Positions 1 to 10,920 are shown, counted from the stretch's first letter. The stretch: 64,000 nucleotides of DNA from Methyloceanibacter stevinii (GCF_001723355.1 NZ_LPWE01000014.1:124001-188000); one strand, 5' to 3'. Numbers and translations are program-made. The notes: a model not told the origin generated them from the sequence alone.

Positions 1-993
1 GGCGTCAAGATCGTCAAGACCATCCAAGAGATGCATGCTGAAGCCGACCGGATGCTCGGCAAGGCTTTGATTACGCCGCAGACCGGCCCCAAGGGACGGG
101 TCGTACGCAGCGTCTTCGTCACCGAAGGCACCGCCATCGACCGCGAGCTCTACCTGTCGCTCTTGGTCGATCGCGCCACGGGACGGATCGCCTTCGTCGC
201 CTCGACCGAGGGCGGCGTGAACATCGAGGAAGTGGCGGCGGAGACGCCCGAGAAGATCACCACCGTCGATGTGGACCCCGCATCGGGCCTCAGCGCCTTT
301 CATGGGCGCGTGATCGCCGATGCTCTGGAGCTCAAAGGCGATCTCGCCAAGCAGTGCGGCAAGCTTATCAAGCAGCTCTACACGCTCTTCGTCGAGAAGG
401 ACGCCAGCCTCATCGAGATCAACCCGCTGGTCGTCACCAAGGACGGCCAGCTCGAATGCCTCGATGCGAAGATGGGGTTTGAGGACAACGCGCTGTTCCG
501 CCATCCGGACATCGAGGCGCTGCGCGACTTCCATGAGGAGGACCCGGCCGAGGTCGAAGCCTCCAAGCACGACCTCTCTTACGTCAAGCTCGATGGCAAT
601 ATCGGCTGCATGGTCAACGGTGCCGGGCTCGCCATGGCGACCATGGACATCATTAAGTACTATGGCGCCGAGCCTGCGAACTTCCTAGACGTTGGAGGTG
701 GTGCAACCACGGAGAAGGTCACCGCGGCTTTCAAGCTGATCCTCTCGGACCCCAATGTTAAGGGAGTGCTGGTGAACATTTTCGGCGGCATCATGCGCTG
801 CGATACGATTGCCGAGGGCATCATTGCCGCGGCCAAGGAGACAAATATCGGCGTGCCGCTGGTCGTCCGCCTCGAAGGGACCAACGTAGAGCGCGGCAAG
901 GAGCTCCTGTCGCAATCGGGGCTGGACATCATCCCCGCCGACGACCTGGACGACGCCGCCAAGAAAGCGGTGGCTGCCATTGGAGTCGCCTAG
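1..993 (+). CDS. sucC: Succinyl-CoA synthetase (ADP-forming) beta subunit, 5' end outside window
   Basis: The reading frame is open from base 1, so the N-terminal part of the ATP-grasp domain (roughly 65-70 residues by family length) lies outside the window. The visible 330 residues hold the rest of the ATP-grasp fold and the C-terminal CoA-ligase domain, with family motifs [32 protein letters not shown] and [10 protein letters not shown]. With SucD it forms the cytosolic enzyme that converts succinyl-CoA to succinate with nucleotide phosphorylation in the TCA cycle. sucD follows after 59 bases in the same direction. No defect is seen in the visible part. Confidence 0.97.
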   Translation, partial: GVKIVKTIQEMHAEADRMLGKALITPQTGPKGRVVRSVFVTEGTAIDRELYLSLLVDRATGRIAFVASTEGGVNIEEVAAETPEKITTVDVDPASGLSAFHGRVIADALELKGDLAKQCGKLIKQLYTLFVEKDASLIEINPLVVTKDGQLECLDAKMGFEDNALFRHPDIEALRDFHEEDPAEVEASKHDLSYVKLDGNIGCMVNGAGLAMATMDIIKYYGAEPANFLDVGGGATTEKVTAAFKLILSDPNVKGVLVNIFGGIMRCDTIAEGIIAAAKETNIGVPLVVRLEGTNVERGKELLSQSGLDIIPADDLDDAAKKAVAAIGVA

Positions 994-1052
994 CGTCCGC
1001 GCCTTGAATCTCGTGTCACAAATCCTTCCACAAACCGGCCTAGCTTTGCATC

Positions 1053-1925
1053 ATGTCAGTCCTCGTCAATAAGAACACGCGCGTCATTTGCCAGGGTTTC
1101 ACAGGCTCCCAAGGCACATTCCACACCGAACAAGCGATCGCCTACGGGACCAAGATGGTCGGTGGCGTCACCCCCGGCAAAGGCGGCACGACGCATCTCG
1201 ATCTGCCGGTCTTCGACACGGTGCGCGACGCCGTCGCCGCGACCGGCGCGACCGCGTCGGCCATCTACGTTCCGCCGCCCTTTGCCGCCGACGCGATCCT
1301 CGAGGCGATCGATGCGGGCATTGAGCTTGCCGTGTGCATCACCGAGGGCGTTCCCGTCCTCGACATGGTCAAGGTCAAGCGCGCGCTCATTGGCTCGGGC
1401 ACGCGGCTGATCGGCCCCAACTGCCCCGGCATCATCACACCGGGCGAATGCAAGATCGGCATCATGCCGGGACACATCCACAAGCCTGGACGCGTCGGCA
1501 TTGTCTCCCGGTCCGGCACGTTGACCTACGAGGCCGTGGCGCAGACCACTGCCGTCGGCTTTGGCCAGACGACCTGCATCGGCATCGGCGGCGACCCGGT
1601 CAACGGGACGAATTTCATCGACGCGCTCGCGCTCTTCCTTGAAGACGATGCCACCGAGGCTATCATCATGATCGGCGAGATCGGCGGCAGTGCCGAGGAA
1701 GAAGCCGCGGAATTCTTGGTTAAGGCCGGCAATAAGAAGCCAATCGTAGGCTTCGTAGCCGCGCGACGGCGCCCCCCGGACCGCCGCATGGGACATGCCG
1801 GTGCCGTTATTTCGGGCGGCAAGGGCGACGCAAAGAGCAAAATTGAGGCAATGCAGGACGCCGGTATCGTGGTGTCCCATTCCCCTGCAGCGCTTGGAAC
1901 AACGCTTGCAGGAATATTCAGCTAA
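1053..1925 (+). CDS. sucD: Succinyl-CoA synthetase alpha subunit
   Basis: 290 residues, the usual length. The N-terminal CoA-binding Rossmann domain reads [18 protein letters not shown], and the phosphohistidine motif RMGHAGA lies near residue 248. It is the CoA-binding, phosphorylated subunit partnering SucC. Immediately before the active-site motif the protein reads [15 protein letters not shown] where the family has a sequence like GRTAPPGRRMGHAG. Bases 1766-1780 encode TAPPG in another frame, so this gene carries a -1/+1 compensated shift over about 20 bases. That is probably a sequence error rather than a real change. sucA follows after 78 bases. Confidence 0.95.
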   Translation: MSVLVNKNTRVICQGFTGSQGTFHTEQAIAYGTKMVGGVTPGKGGTTHLDLPVFDTVRDAVAATGATASAIYVPPPFAADAILEAIDAGIELAVCITEGVPVLDMVKVKRALIGSGTRLIGPNCPGIITPGECKIGIMPGHIHKPGRVGIVSRSGTLTYEAVAQTTAVGFGQTTCIGIGGDPVNGTNFIDALALFLEDDATEAIIMIGEIGGSAEEEAAEFLVKAGNKKPIVGFVAARRRPPDRRMGHAGAVISGGKGDAKSKIEAMQDAGIVVSHSPAALGTTLAGIFS

Positions 1926-2003
1926 AGGTGCGCTGGGCGCCAAACGCTTGCCTTTATTGCCCGGCACGCCGGAGGTCCTGATAAGGACCCTTAGGTTGGT
2001 GCC

Positions 2004-4892
2004 ATGACACGTTACGAAGCTAGCGACGTTTTCGCCCAGACCTCCTTTCTGGATGGCGCCAACGCCACCTATCTCGCCGAACTTTACGCGCTGTACGAGG
2101 CCGACCCGTCATCGGTGTCCGAGGACTGGCGCCACTTCTTCGCCAATCTCGGCGACGACGCCAAGAACGTCATCGCCGATGCGCAAGGCCCCTCGTGGGG
2201 TGCCTGGAACCGTGCGCCGTCGTGGAAGAGCGGCGCGCAGCCGACCGCCAGGGCCATCGCGCCCGACGGCGCGCTGACCCAGGCCGAAGCACTCGACGCT
2301 GCCCGCGATACACTGGGCGCACGCATGCTGATCCGCGCCTACCGCACGCGTGGCCATCTGATCGCCAAGCTGGATCCGTTACGTCTGATCGAACGCGGCG
2401 CCCATCCCGAACTCAACCCCGAGACCTATGGCTTCACATCGGCGGACTATTCGCGGCCCATCTATATCGGCGGCGCGCTGGGATTCGAGTTCGCCGATCT
2501 CGCCCAAGTGCTTGCGGTTCTGGAAAAGACCTATGGCGGCACGATCGGCTTCGAATACATGCACATCTCCGACCCCGATCAGCGGGCCTGGCTGCAGAAG
2601 CGAATCGAAGGCTCGGAGATCCAATTCACCGAGCAGGGCAAGCGGGCCATCCTAAACAAGCTGATCGAGTCCGAAGGCTCCGAGCGCTTCCTCAACGTGA
2701 AATACACGGGCACCAAGCGCTTCGGCCTCGACGGCGGCGAGTCCATGGTTCCGGCGCTCGAACAGATCATCAAGCGCGGCGGCCAGCTCGGTGTCCGCGA
2801 GATCGTCATCGGCATGCCCCATCGCGGGCGGCTGAACGTGCTCGCCAATGTGATGGCCAAGCCCTGGCGCGCCATCTTCAACGAGTTCCGCGGCGGCTCT
2901 GCTCACCCCGACGACGTCGAGGGCTCGGGCGACGTGAAGTACCATCTCGGCGCCTCGTCGGACCGCGAGTTCGACGACAACCGGGTGCATCTGTCCCTCA
3001 CCGCGAACCCGTCGCACCTCGAGATCGTCGATCCCGTGGTCCTCGGTAAGGTGCGCGCCAAGCAAGACCAGGCGGGCGACACCAAGCGCAAGACGATCAT
3101 GCCGCTGCTGCTCCACGGCGATGCGGCCTTCGCCGGCCAGGGCGTCGTGGCCGAGTGCCTCGGGCTGTCAGGCCTTCGAGGCCACCGCACCGGCGGGGGG
3201 ATCCATTTCATCGTGAACAACCAGATCGGGTTCACCACGGCGCCGCGCTTCTCGCGCTCATCGCCCTACCCCTCTGACGTCGCCAAGATGATCGACGCGC
3301 CGATCTTCCACGTGAACGGCGACGATCCGGAAGCCGTCGTCCATGTCACGAAAATCGCCACCGAGTTCCGGCAGCGTTTCGGCAAGCCCGTCGTCATCGA
3401 CATGTTCTGTTATCGCCGCCACGGCCACAACGAGGCGGACGAGCCCGCCTTCACGCAGCCGCTGATGTATCAGCGCATCGCCGAGCACCCCCGGGTGGTC
3501 GAGATCTACGCGGACCGGCTGGTCAAGGAAGGCGTCCTCATGAAGGACGAGGTCGATGGGCTGCAGGCTCAGTTCCGCGACTACCTCGAAGAGGAGTTCA
3601 AGGCCGGCGAGACCTATAGACCGAACCGCGCCGACTGGCTGGACGGGCGTGGTCGGGCATTGGCTTTGCCGGACGAAGGGGCAAGGCGCGGACTGACCGG
3701 CGTCGACCTCGATGTCCTGCGCGAAGTCGGGCACAAGCTGACGAAGATTCCCGCGACCCTGACGCCGCACAAGACGATCGCCCGCATCATGGCGGCGCGG
3801 CGCCAGTCGATCGACGACGGCAAGGGCATCGATTGGGCGACCGCGGAGTCGCTCGCCTTCGGCACGCTGCTAGTCGAAGGCTTTAAGATCCGCCTTTCGG
3901 GCCAAGATTCCGAGCGCGGCACCTTCTCGCATCGCCATTCGGTGCTGATGGATCAGGTCAACGAGAACAAGTACACGCCGCTGAAGCATCTCGGCAAAGA
4001 GCAGGGCGATTTCGAAGTCATCAATACGATGCTCTCCGAAGAGGCCGTCCTCGGCTTCGAATACGGCTACAGCCTCGCCGAGCCCAACGCGCTCGTCCTG
4101 TGGGAAGCCCAGTTCGGCGACTTCGCCAATGGCGCGCAAGTGGTGATCGATCAGTTCATCTCGTCGGGCGAGCGCAAATGGCTGCGCATGTCGGGGCTCG
4201 TGCTTCTGCTGCCCCATGGCTATGAAGGCCAGGGACCGGAACATTCCTCCGCCCGGCTCGAGCGCTATCTCCAGCTTTGCGCCGAAGACAATTGGCAGGT
4301 CGTCAACTGCACCACGCCTGCCAACTACTTTCATGTGCTGCGGCGTCAGTTGCACCGGCAGTTCCGCAAGCCGCTTGTGCTCATGACGCCGAAATCACTG
4401 CTGCGGCACAAGAAGGTCAAATCAGACATCGAGGATTTCGGGCCCAAGTCCAGCTTTCACCGGCTCCTGTGGGACGACGCCCAACGCCTCGAGGACTCGC
4501 CCATCAAACTCGTCCCCGACGAGGAGATTCAGCGCGTCGTGCTCTGCTCCGGCAAGGTCTATTACGATCTGGAGGCCGAGCGGGAGGCGCGCGGCATCAA
4601 CGACATCTATCTCCTGCGCATGGAACAGCTCTACCCGTTCCCGGCGCGCGCGCTGATCCAAGAGCTCGGACGCTTCAAGGAAGCGGAAATCGTATGGTGT
4701 CAGGAAGAGCCCAAGAACATGGGGGCTTGGACTTTCGTAGAACCAAATTTGACTTGGGTTCTGGAGCATATCGATGCCAAATCTAAGCGGCCTCGTTATG
4801 CTGGCCGCCCAAGCTCCGCGGCGACCGCCACGGGCCTGATGTCGAAGCATACGAGAGAGTTGAAAGCCCTGCTCAACGAAGCTTTGGGCTGA
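2004..4892 (+). CDS. sucA: 2-oxoglutarate dehydrogenase E1 component
   Basis: 962 residues, normal for the E1 of the 2-oxoglutarate dehydrogenase complex, a thiamine-diphosphate enzyme that decarboxylates 2-oxoglutarate and transfers succinyl to the E2 lipoyl group. The N-terminus has the E2-binding type segment (SFLDGANATYLAELY). The TPP domain shows HGDAAFAGQGVVAE and VNNQIGFTT near residues 370-410. The transketolase-like pyrimidine domain shows EYGYSLAEPNALVLWEAQFG, and the C-terminal domain has WCQEEPKNMGAW. It lies between sucD and sucB in one transcriptional direction. No frame problem is seen. Confidence 0.97.
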   Translation: MTRYEASDVFAQTSFLDGANATYLAELYALYEADPSSVSEDWRHFFANLGDDAKNVIADAQGPSWGAWNRAPSWKSGAQPTARAIAPDGALTQAEALDAARDTLGARMLIRAYRTRGHLIAKLDPLRLIERGAHPELNPETYGFTSADYSRPIYIGGALGFEFADLAQVLAVLEKTYGGTIGFEYMHISDPDQRAWLQKRIEGSEIQFTEQGKRAILNKLIESEGSERFLNVKYTGTKRFGLDGGESMVPALEQIIKRGGQLGVREIVIGMPHRGRLNVLANVMAKPWRAIFNEFRGGSAHPDDVEGSGDVKYHLGASSDREFDDNRVHLSLTANPSHLEIVDPVVLGKVRAKQDQAGDTKRKTIMPLLLHGDAAFAGQGVVAECLGLSGLRGHRTGGGIHFIVNNQIGFTTAPRFSRSSPYPSDVAKMIDAPIFHVNGDDPEAVVHVTKIATEFRQRFGKPVVIDMFCYRRHGHNEADEPAFTQPLMYQRIAEHPRVVEIYADRLVKEGVLMKDEVDGLQAQFRDYLEEEFKAGETYRPNRADWLDGRGRALALPDEGARRGLTGVDLDVLREVGHKLTKIPATLTPHKTIARIMAARRQSIDDGKGIDWATAESLAFGTLLVEGFKIRLSGQDSERGTFSHRHSVLMDQVNENKYTPLKHLGKEQGDFEVINTMLSEEAVLGFEYGYSLAEPNALVLWEAQFGDFANGAQVVIDQFISSGERKWLRMSGLVLLLPHGYEGQGPEHSSARLERYLQLCAEDNWQVVNCTTPANYFHVLRRQLHRQFRKPLVLMTPKSLLRHKKVKSDIEDFGPKSSFHRLLWDDAQRLEDSPIKLVPDEEIQRVVLCSGKVYYDLEAEREARGINDIYLLRMEQLYPFPARALIQELGRFKEAEIVWCQEEPKNMGAWTFVEPNLTWVLEHIDAKSKRPRYAGRPSSAATATGLMSKHTRELKALLNEALG

Positions 4893-4963
4893 TCTGGGAA
4901 GGTGCCGCCTCCCGGACTACGGTTGAGCAAGGAACTGGCTGGAAGGACGGACGATAGGCTGCC

Positions 4964-6268
4964 ATGACGACAGAAATCCGGGTACCGACATTGGGCGAAT
5001 CCGTCGTCGAGGCGACGGTGGGCCAGTGGTTCAAGCAAGCGGGCGAAGCTGTCGCCGCTGACGAGCCGCTGGTCGAGCTCGAAACCGACAAGGTGACGGT
5101 CGAGGTGCCGGCTCCTGCGGGCGGCGTTCTCTCCGAAATCATCGTCAAGGAAGGCGATACGGTCGAAGTGGGCGCGCTGCTCGGGTCGATCGCCGCCGGA
5201 GACGGTGCCACCGTGGCAGCCGCCCCAAAGGCCGAGACCAAAGCTGCAGAATCTATTCCCAAGCCTGCGGAACCTGCCCCCGCACCGCAGCCGGCGCCAG
5301 CACCGGCGCCGAAGCCCCTGCCCTCAAGCGTGAGCCGTATACCCGCACGGAGATCGCCCCGACCTCCAATGCCGCCTTCGCCGGCCGCCCAGAAGCTTCT
5401 CGTCGAGAAGGGACTTTCGGCTGACGAGGTGACAGGGACGGGCCGCCGGGGTCAGATCCTCAAAGGCGATGTTATCGCTGCCACGGCCGCGGCCGAGACC
5501 TTGCGCGAGACACCGCGTGCGCCGAAGCCGCCGGCACCGCCGCGCGCGCCCGTGACCGCAGACGATGCCGCGCGCGAGGAACGCGTACGCATGACGCGGC
5601 TGCGCCAGACCATCGCCAAGCGCCTGAAGGATGCCCAGGACACCGCCGCGATGCTCACCACGTTCAACGACGTGGACATGAGCCAGATCATGGAGCTGCG
5701 CAAAGAGTACAAGGACGACTTCCAGAAGCGTCACGGCGTGAAGCTCGGCTTCATGGGCTTCTTCGTGAAAGCTTGCGTGCAAGCGCTGAAAGATATTCCC
5801 GCCGTGAATGCGGAGATCGACGGGGACGACCTCGTCTACAAGAACTACTACCATGTCGGTGTCGCGGTCGGCACGGAACGCGGCCTGGTGGTTCCGGTGA
5901 TCCGCGACGCGGACCGCATGAGCCTCGCCGAGATCGAGAGCGCCATCGCCGATTTCGGCGTGCGCGCCCGCGAAGGCAAGCTCGGCCTCGCCGAGATGCA
6001 GGGCGGCACCTTCACCATCTCCAACGGCGGCATTTACGGGTCGATGCTGTCGACACCGATCCTCAACGCACCGCAATCCGGCATTCTCGGCATGCACCGC
6101 ATCGAGGAACGTCCCGTGGTCCGGGACGGTCAAATCGTGGCGCGCCCGATGATGTATCTGGCGCTGTCCTACGACCATCGCGTTGTTGACGGCAAAGAAG
6201 CTGTGACGTTCCTAGTGAACGTGAAGGATTCGCTTGAGAACCCCGCCCGCCTGATCCTCGATCTCTGA
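4964..6268 (+). CDS. sucB: 2-oxoglutarate dehydrogenase E2, dihydrolipoyl succinyltransferase
   Basis: 434 residues. Domains in order: lipoyl domain (residues 1-75) with lipoyl-lysine motif ETDKVTVEV; a Pro/Ala-rich linker (about 90-135); a peripheral E3/E1-binding domain ([23 protein letters not shown]); and the catalytic acyltransferase domain ending with active-site motif [13 protein letters not shown]. It transfers the succinyl group from lipoate to CoA and forms the core of the complex. The linker residues around [15 protein letters not shown] look unlike the usual Ala/Pro linker, but I could not show a frame error there. The next gene starts only 4 bases later and is not a complex component. 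Confidence 0.96.
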   Translation: MTTEIRVPTLGESVVEATVGQWFKQAGEAVAADEPLVELETDKVTVEVPAPAGGVLSEIIVKEGDTVEVGALLGSIAAGDGATVAAAPKAETKAAESIPKPAEPAPAPQPAPAPAPKPLPSSVSRIPARRSPRPPMPPSPAAQKLLVEKGLSADEVTGTGRRGQILKGDVIAATAAAETLRETPRAPKPPAPPRAPVTADDAAREERVRMTRLRQTIAKRLKDAQDTAAMLTTFNDVDMSQIMELRKEYKDDFQKRHGVKLGFMGFFVKACVQALKDIPAVNAEIDGDDLVYKNYYHVGVAVGTERGLVVPVIRDADRMSLAEIESAIADFGVRAREGKLGLAEMQGGTFTISNGGIYGSMLSTPILNAPQSGILGMHRIEERPVVRDGQIVARPMMYLALSYDHRVVDGKEAVTFLVNVKDSLENPARLILDL

Positions 6269-6272
6269 GACA

Positions 6273-7388
6273 ATGGCCGAAAGTCTTTTCCTTTTTGATA
6301 GCGACAACGTTCTCAAGAAGATCGAGTCGTCCGATTTCGTAACAGAAGACGAATTCCAAAGGCTCCTCGCACAGTTCCCAGATTTGCTGACGGACGCCGA
6401 CCTTGGCGAAGGCTCACCTCGACGATGGATGCTCGTTACGCGCGAAGCGCCCGTCGCTGATTCGCTGGAGGGTTCGGGACGTTGGGCTTTAGACCACCTG
6501 TTCCTCGATCAAGACGCAGTCCCCACTCTCGTTGAGGTAAAACGTGCCTCTGACACGCGCGCAAGGCGTGAGGTGGTAGCGCAGATGCTCGACTACGCAG
6601 CCAACGCAGTGAACTGGTGGAAAGTCGACGAATTGCAGAGGCTGTTTGAGAAAAGTTGTGATGAGGCTGGGACAACCCAGGACGAACGTCTATCGCAACT
6701 GCTCAATTCCAGCGAGCCGGATTTAGAAGCGTTTTGGCGGAGCGTTCAGTCTAACCTGAACAGCGGCCGCATTCGGCTTATTTTCGTTGCTGACAGAATT
6801 CCGAGCGAGCTTGCGACGATAATCGAATTTCTGAATGAACAGATGCAGTCCGCTACGGTCCTCGCGGTTGAGCTCAGACATTTTTTCAATGGAGCCGAGC
6901 GTATCCTAGCGCCTCGACTAATTGGACTCACTCAAAAGGCCACAGCTAGAAGAAGCATTGTGGTTCCAGCGCGCTCCGTCGACGACTGGATGTCCGATGT
7001 TCTCTCAGCGACGGCCAACACAGAGTCGGCCGTGCGAAAGTTCATCGACATGATGAACGACCTCGGAGCATCGACTGCCGTCGCTCAAAAGAGCTTGGCT
7101 CTCGAGTGCGGGCCGACTCGCTTGCGGGTGGCATACATTGGGGCAGATGGAAGAGTGGCAGTTTCCCTCTTTCAGCTCGCAAAGTCGCATGTGTTTGCAT
7201 CCGAAGCTTCAAGATTGGCCTTGCTGCAGAGGCTTGATGAGGCTGATCTTTCGCCTTCGACGCGAACGTTACATGGAGAGCCCGCACTCACCTTGCCTAG
7301 CGTCACGAACGAAGAAAAATGGATAGTTCTCCGAAATATTTTTGAGGGGGTCTGCAAGGACCTCACAAACCAGCAGGTGACCGAATGA
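6273..7388 (+). CDS. PD-(D/E)XK nuclease-like protein of unknown function
   Basis: 371 residues. The N-terminal part (about 75-115) contains [19 protein letters not shown] followed by helix [20 protein letters not shown]. This matches the acidic residue - spacer - E-x-K core of PD-(D/E)XK (RecB/restriction-like) nucleases, with D near residue 82 and EVK near residues 92-94. No helicase, methylase or DNA-binding domain is visible, and the C-terminal 200 residues are not recognised. The start is 4 bases after sucB, and its TGA overlaps the lpdA ATG (ATGA), so it is translationally embedded in the TCA operon. Base composition and codons (ATA, AGA, AGG, TTT) are visibly less GC-biased than its neighbours, suggesting acquisition. 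A role in nucleic-acid cleavage is inference only. Confidence 0.75.
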   Translation: MAESLFLFDSDNVLKKIESSDFVTEDEFQRLLAQFPDLLTDADLGEGSPRRWMLVTREAPVADSLEGSGRWALDHLFLDQDAVPTLVEVKRASDTRARREVVAQMLDYAANAVNWWKVDELQRLFEKSCDEAGTTQDERLSQLLNSSEPDLEAFWRSVQSNLNSGRIRLIFVADRIPSELATIIEFLNEQMQSATVLAVELRHFFNGAERILAPRLIGLTQKATARRSIVVPARSVDDWMSDVLSATANTESAVRKFIDMMNDLGASTAVAQKSLALECGPTRLRVAYIGADGRVAVSLFQLAKSHVFASEASRLALLQRLDEADLSPSTRTLHGEPALTLPSVTNEEKWIVLRNIFEGVCKDLTNQQVTE

Positions 7389-8788
7389 GTACCTCTTACG
7401 ACCTGATCGTCATCGGCACCGGCCCTGGCGGCTATGTGTGCGCCATCCGCGCCGCACAGCTCGGCATGAAAGTGGCGGTGGTCGAAAAGCGCGGCACCCA
7501 TGGGGGCACCTGCCTCAACGTGGGCTGTATCCCGTCCAAGGCGCTGCTGCATGCGTCCGAAGCCTATGCGGAAGCGACCGAGCATTTCGCCGAGATGGGT
7601 ATCAAGGTGAAGCCGGAGCTGGACCTTGCCGCCATGCTCGCCTTCAAGGACGAAGGCGTGAAGGGCAATGTGGACGGCATCGAGTATCTCTTGAAGAAGA
7701 ACAAGATCGACGCCTATGTCGGGCTCGGAACGATCCTCGCCCCGCATCAGGTCGAGGTGACGCCCGAGAAGGGCGGCAAGCAGACGCTCGAAACCAAGGC
7801 CATCGTCATCGCCACGGGCTCGGAGGTCGCGCACGTGCCGGGCATCGACGTGGACGAGAAACGCATCGTGTCGTCGACCGGCGCGCTGTCGCTGCCGAAA
7901 GTGCCGAAACGCCTGATCGTCATCGGCGGGGGCTATATCGGGCTTGAGCTCGGGTCGGTCTGGTCGCGCCTCGAGTCGGAAGTAACCGTGGTCGAAATGC
8001 TGCACACCATCACGCCGGGCCTCGACGGAGAGGTCGCCAAGCAGCTGCAGAAGATTCTCAAGAAGCAGGGTCTCACCTTCAAGCTCGGCGCGAAGGTGAC
8101 CGGGGTCGACACGTCGGGCAAGTCGGTGAAGCTCACCATCGAGCCGGCGGAGGGCGGCAAGGCCGAGACGCTCGAATGCGACGTGGTGCTGGTTTCGATC
8201 GGGCGCGTCCCCAACACCGGAAGCCTAGGCCTCGCCAATGTCGGCGTCGAGACTCATGCGCGCGGGCGCATCGTCGTCGACCACCATTTCCAGACCAACG
8301 TGCCGGGCATCTACGCTATCGGCGATGTCATCGCCGGACCCATGCTGGCGCACAAAGCCGAGGAAGAAGGCGTGGCTGTCGCTGAGATCCTGGCCGGCCA
8401 GTCTGGACACGTGAACTACGACGTGATCCCGTCCGTGGTGTACACCGCGCCGGAAGTGGCATCCGTCGGCAAGACCGAAGAACAGCTCAAAGAGGACGGT
8501 ATCGCCTACAAGGCCGGCAAGTTCCCCTTCACCGCCAACGGCCGCGCCAAGGTGAACCGCACCACCGAGGGCTTCGTCAAAGTGCTTGCCGATGCCGTCA
8601 CCGACCGCGTGCTCGGCGTGCATATCATCGGTCCCGACGCCGGCACGATGATCGCCGAAGCCGCCGTGCTGATGGAGTTCGGCGGCTCGGCTGAAGACTT
8701 GGCGCGCACGTGCCATGCGCACCCGACGCTGAACGAGTCGGTGAAGGAAGCCGCGCTCGCCGTCGACAAGCGCCCCATTCACATGTAG
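7385..8788 (+). CDS. lpdA: Dihydrolipoyl dehydrogenase (E3)
   Basis: 467 residues, normal length. FAD-binding [17 protein letters not shown] is at the N-terminus, redox-active disulfide [16 protein letters not shown] near residues 40-55, NAD-binding [13 protein letters not shown] near 180, and the C-terminal dimerisation domain with catalytic [14 protein letters not shown]. It reoxidises dihydrolipoamide for 2-oxoglutarate dehydrogenase and other lipoyl complexes. The start codon overlaps the stop of the preceding nuclease-like gene by 4 bases, implying translational coupling. This gene ends the TCA operon; the next genes run on the opposite strand. Confidence 0.97.
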   Translation: MSTSYDLIVIGTGPGGYVCAIRAAQLGMKVAVVEKRGTHGGTCLNVGCIPSKALLHASEAYAEATEHFAEMGIKVKPELDLAAMLAFKDEGVKGNVDGIEYLLKKNKIDAYVGLGTILAPHQVEVTPEKGGKQTLETKAIVIATGSEVAHVPGIDVDEKRIVSSTGALSLPKVPKRLIVIGGGYIGLELGSVWSRLESEVTVVEMLHTITPGLDGEVAKQLQKILKKQGLTFKLGAKVTGVDTSGKSVKLTIEPAEGGKAETLECDVVLVSIGRVPNTGSLGLANVGVETHARGRIVVDHHFQTNVPGIYAIGDVIAGPMLAHKAEEEGVAVAEILAGQSGHVNYDVIPSVVYTAPEVASVGKTEEQLKEDGIAYKAGKFPFTANGRAKVNRTTEGFVKVLADAVTDRVLGVHIIGPDAGTMIAEAAVLMEFGGSAEDLARTCHAHPTLNESVKEAALAVDKRPIHM

Positions 8789-8811
8789 CGGCTTGCGCTA
8801 CGAACGCCCGC

Positions 8812-9984
8812 CTAATCCAGCGTGCGGCGGAAGCGCAACAGCGCGATCCCCATCGCCGCGACGAGAAAGATCACCAACGCCAGCACGTCGAGCTTCATAT
8901 CGGCGAGGCCGTTTCCCTTCAGCATGATGCCGCGCGCGATACGCATGAAATGGGTCAGCGGCAGGATCTCCCCGATCACTTGCGCCCATTGCGGCATGCC
9001 GCGGAACGGAAACATGAAGCCCGACAGCAGGATGTTCGGCAGAAAGAAGAAGAACGTCATCTGCACCGCCTGAAGCTGGTTCTGCGCGATGGTCGAGAAG
9101 GTGTAGCCCACGGCGAGATTGGCGGCGGCGAACAGCGTGCTGAGCAGGACGAGTAGCCCGATACTGCCGCGGATCGGCACGTCGAACAGGTACGATGCCG
9201 CGCCGATGATGATCGTCATCTGTACGAAGCCGACGAGAACGAAAGGCGCGATCTTTCCGATCATGATCTCGACCGGCCGGATCGGCATCGCCAGCAGACT
9301 TTCCATGGTCCCGCGCTCGATCTCGCGCGTCACCGCAAGCGCCGTGAACATCATCATGGTCATGGTGAGCACGACCCCGAGCAGCCCCGGCACGATGTTG
9401 TATTGCGTCAGGCCTTCCGGGTTGTAGCGGCGCTGCAGCGTCAGTGTGAACGGCGGGGCCCGCGCTTCGACCGCAGCATCGGGCCCGCGCAGCTCGCGCC
9501 GGAGCGCCGTGTCAATCAGCCCCTGCACGGCGGCGATGGCCGTGCCGGTGGCGACGGGGTCGGTGGCATCGGCGATGACCAGCAGCGACGGCCGGTCGCC
9601 GCGCCGCACGTCGCGTTCGAAGCTCGCGGGAATCTCCACCGCGAATTGGACCGTGCCCGCCCGCAGCAACGCATCGAGCTCGGCCGAGTCCCGCACCTGC
9701 CGTTTGAATTCGAAATAGTCGCTGTTCTTCATGGCCGCGAGCACGGCGCGGGTTAGCGGACCGTCGTCGCGCGTCAGCACCGCCGTCGGCAAGTGCTTGG
9801 GGTCGGTGTTGATGGCATAGCCGAACAGTGTCAGCTGCAGGATCGGGATGAACAGCATGGTGGCGAACGTCATGCGGTCCCGGCGCATCTGGACGAATTC
9901 CTTCACCACCATGGCCCAAACCCGCTTGAGGAAGCCGGGATCCCGGCTCACCGGGGGCGCTGATTCTTGTGTGACCGCGCTCAT
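8812..9984 (-). CDS. ABC-2 type permease of an efflux transporter
   Basis: 390 residues from the ATG whose ATGA overlaps the stop of the upstream ATPase gene; longer in-frame starts exist but lack that coupling. One N-terminal membrane segment (MLFIPILQLTLFGYAI) is followed by a large extracytoplasmic domain (about 60-200) and then five C-terminal membrane segments with the ABC-2 signature LAVTREIERGTMESLLAMP. This is the YbhS/YbhR and YhhJ architecture used for export of drugs or other hydrophobic compounds from the inner membrane. It is the last gene of the tetR-hlyD-ATPase-permease operon. The substrate cannot be read from sequence. Confidence 0.9.
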   Translation of the reverse strand: MSAVTQESAPPVSRDPGFLKRVWAMVVKEFVQMRRDRMTFATMLFIPILQLTLFGYAINTDPKHLPTAVLTRDDGPLTRAVLAAMKNSDYFEFKRQVRDSAELDALLRAGTVQFAVEIPASFERDVRRGDRPSLLVIADATDPVATGTAIAAVQGLIDTALRRELRGPDAAVEARAPPFTLTLQRRYNPEGLTQYNIVPGLLGVVLTMTMMMFTALAVTREIERGTMESLLAMPIRPVEIMIGKIAPFVLVGFVQMTIIIGAASYLFDVPIRGSIGLLVLLSTLFAAANLAVGYTFSTIAQNQLQAVQMTFFFFLPNILLSGFMFPFRGMPQWAQVIGEILPLTHFMRIARGIMLKGNGLADMKLDVLALVIFLVAAMGIALLRFRRTLD

Positions 9985-10910
9985 TGGAAATTGTCCTGCG
10001 ACTGGTCCATCAGCAGGATGAACACGTCCTCGAGGCTCGGCTCGCCCTGCCGCCAACGATGCGCGCCGTCTTGCCTTTTGGCCTCCACGATGGCGGCATC
10101 GAGTTTCTTGCGATCGCGGCCCGATACGTGCAGCTCGTTGCCGAAAGGCGCTACCATGTCGATCCCCTCGCGATGCTCGAGCTGGACCGCAAGGTCGTGC
10201 AAGCCAGGACCCGTCACGATCCAGGTGCTGAGGCCCGATTGCGTGATGAGGTCGTGCGCGGTCCCTCGCGCCAGCAAGTCTCCAAACGCGATATAGGCAA
10301 GCTCGTGACAGCGCTCCGCCTCGTCCATGTAATGGGTCGACACCAGCACCGTGATGCCTTCCGCCGCCAGCGCATGGATCTCGTCCCAGAACTCGCGCCG
10401 CGCCTTCGGGTCGACGCCGGCCGTCGGCTCATCCAACAGCAGGAGTTGCGGATTGGGAAGAATGCAGGCACCGAGCGCAAGGCGCTGCTTCCACCCGCCC
10501 GAGAGCTCACCGGCAAGCTGCTCCGCGCGCCCTGTCAGGCCAAGGCGCGCGATCGCTTCCTTCGCGGCCTGTCGGGGATGGGGAACGCCATAGACCCGCG
10601 CCACGAACTCCAGGTTCTCGCGAATTGAAAGATCTGTGTAGAGACTAAAGCGCTGCGTCATGTAGCCCACATGCCGCCGGATCTCGTCTTGCTGCGTGAG
10701 GATGTTGTATCCGAGGCAGGTCCCCTCACCCGCATCCGGTGTGAGGAGGCCGCAGAGAAGACGCAAGGTCGTGGTCTTGCCGCTGCCGTTGGGCCCCAGG
10801 AAGCCGTAGATCTCGCCCTTCGGCACCTGCAGGCTGAGATCGTGCACGACCGTCCGATCGCCGAATTTCTTCGTCAGCCCATGGACGTCGATTGCGATAT
10901 CTTTGGTCAC
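9981..10910 (-). CDS. ABC transporter ATP-binding protein (YbhF-like, single domain)
   Basis: 309 residues. Walker A GPNGSGKTTTLR, Q-loop MTQRFSLY, signature LSGGWKQRLALG and Walker B LLLLDEPTAGVDP are all intact, followed by a D-loop region and H-loop STHYMDEAERC. It powers the ABC-2 permease encoded immediately downstream (4-base overlap). Its upstream neighbour is a HlyD-type adaptor. Operon order matches the E. coli ybhGFSR efflux locus, except that a single ATPase domain and one permease are present. Role: drug or lipid-like export, inferred from family and context. Confidence 0.93.
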   Translation of the reverse strand: MTKDIAIDVHGLTKKFGDRTVVHDLSLQVPKGEIYGFLGPNGSGKTTTLRLLCGLLTPDAGEGTCLGYNILTQQDEIRRHVGYMTQRFSLYTDLSIRENLEFVARVYGVPHPRQAAKEAIARLGLTGRAEQLAGELSGGWKQRLALGACILPNPQLLLLDEPTAGVDPKARREFWDEIHALAAEGITVLVSTHYMDEAERCHELAYIAFGDLLARGTAHDLITQSGLSTWIVTGPGLHDLAVQLEHREGIDMVAPFGNELHVSGRDRKKLDAAIVEAKRQDGAHRWRQGEPSLEDVFILLMDQSQDNFQ

Positions 10911-10920
10911 GGGAGACCTA

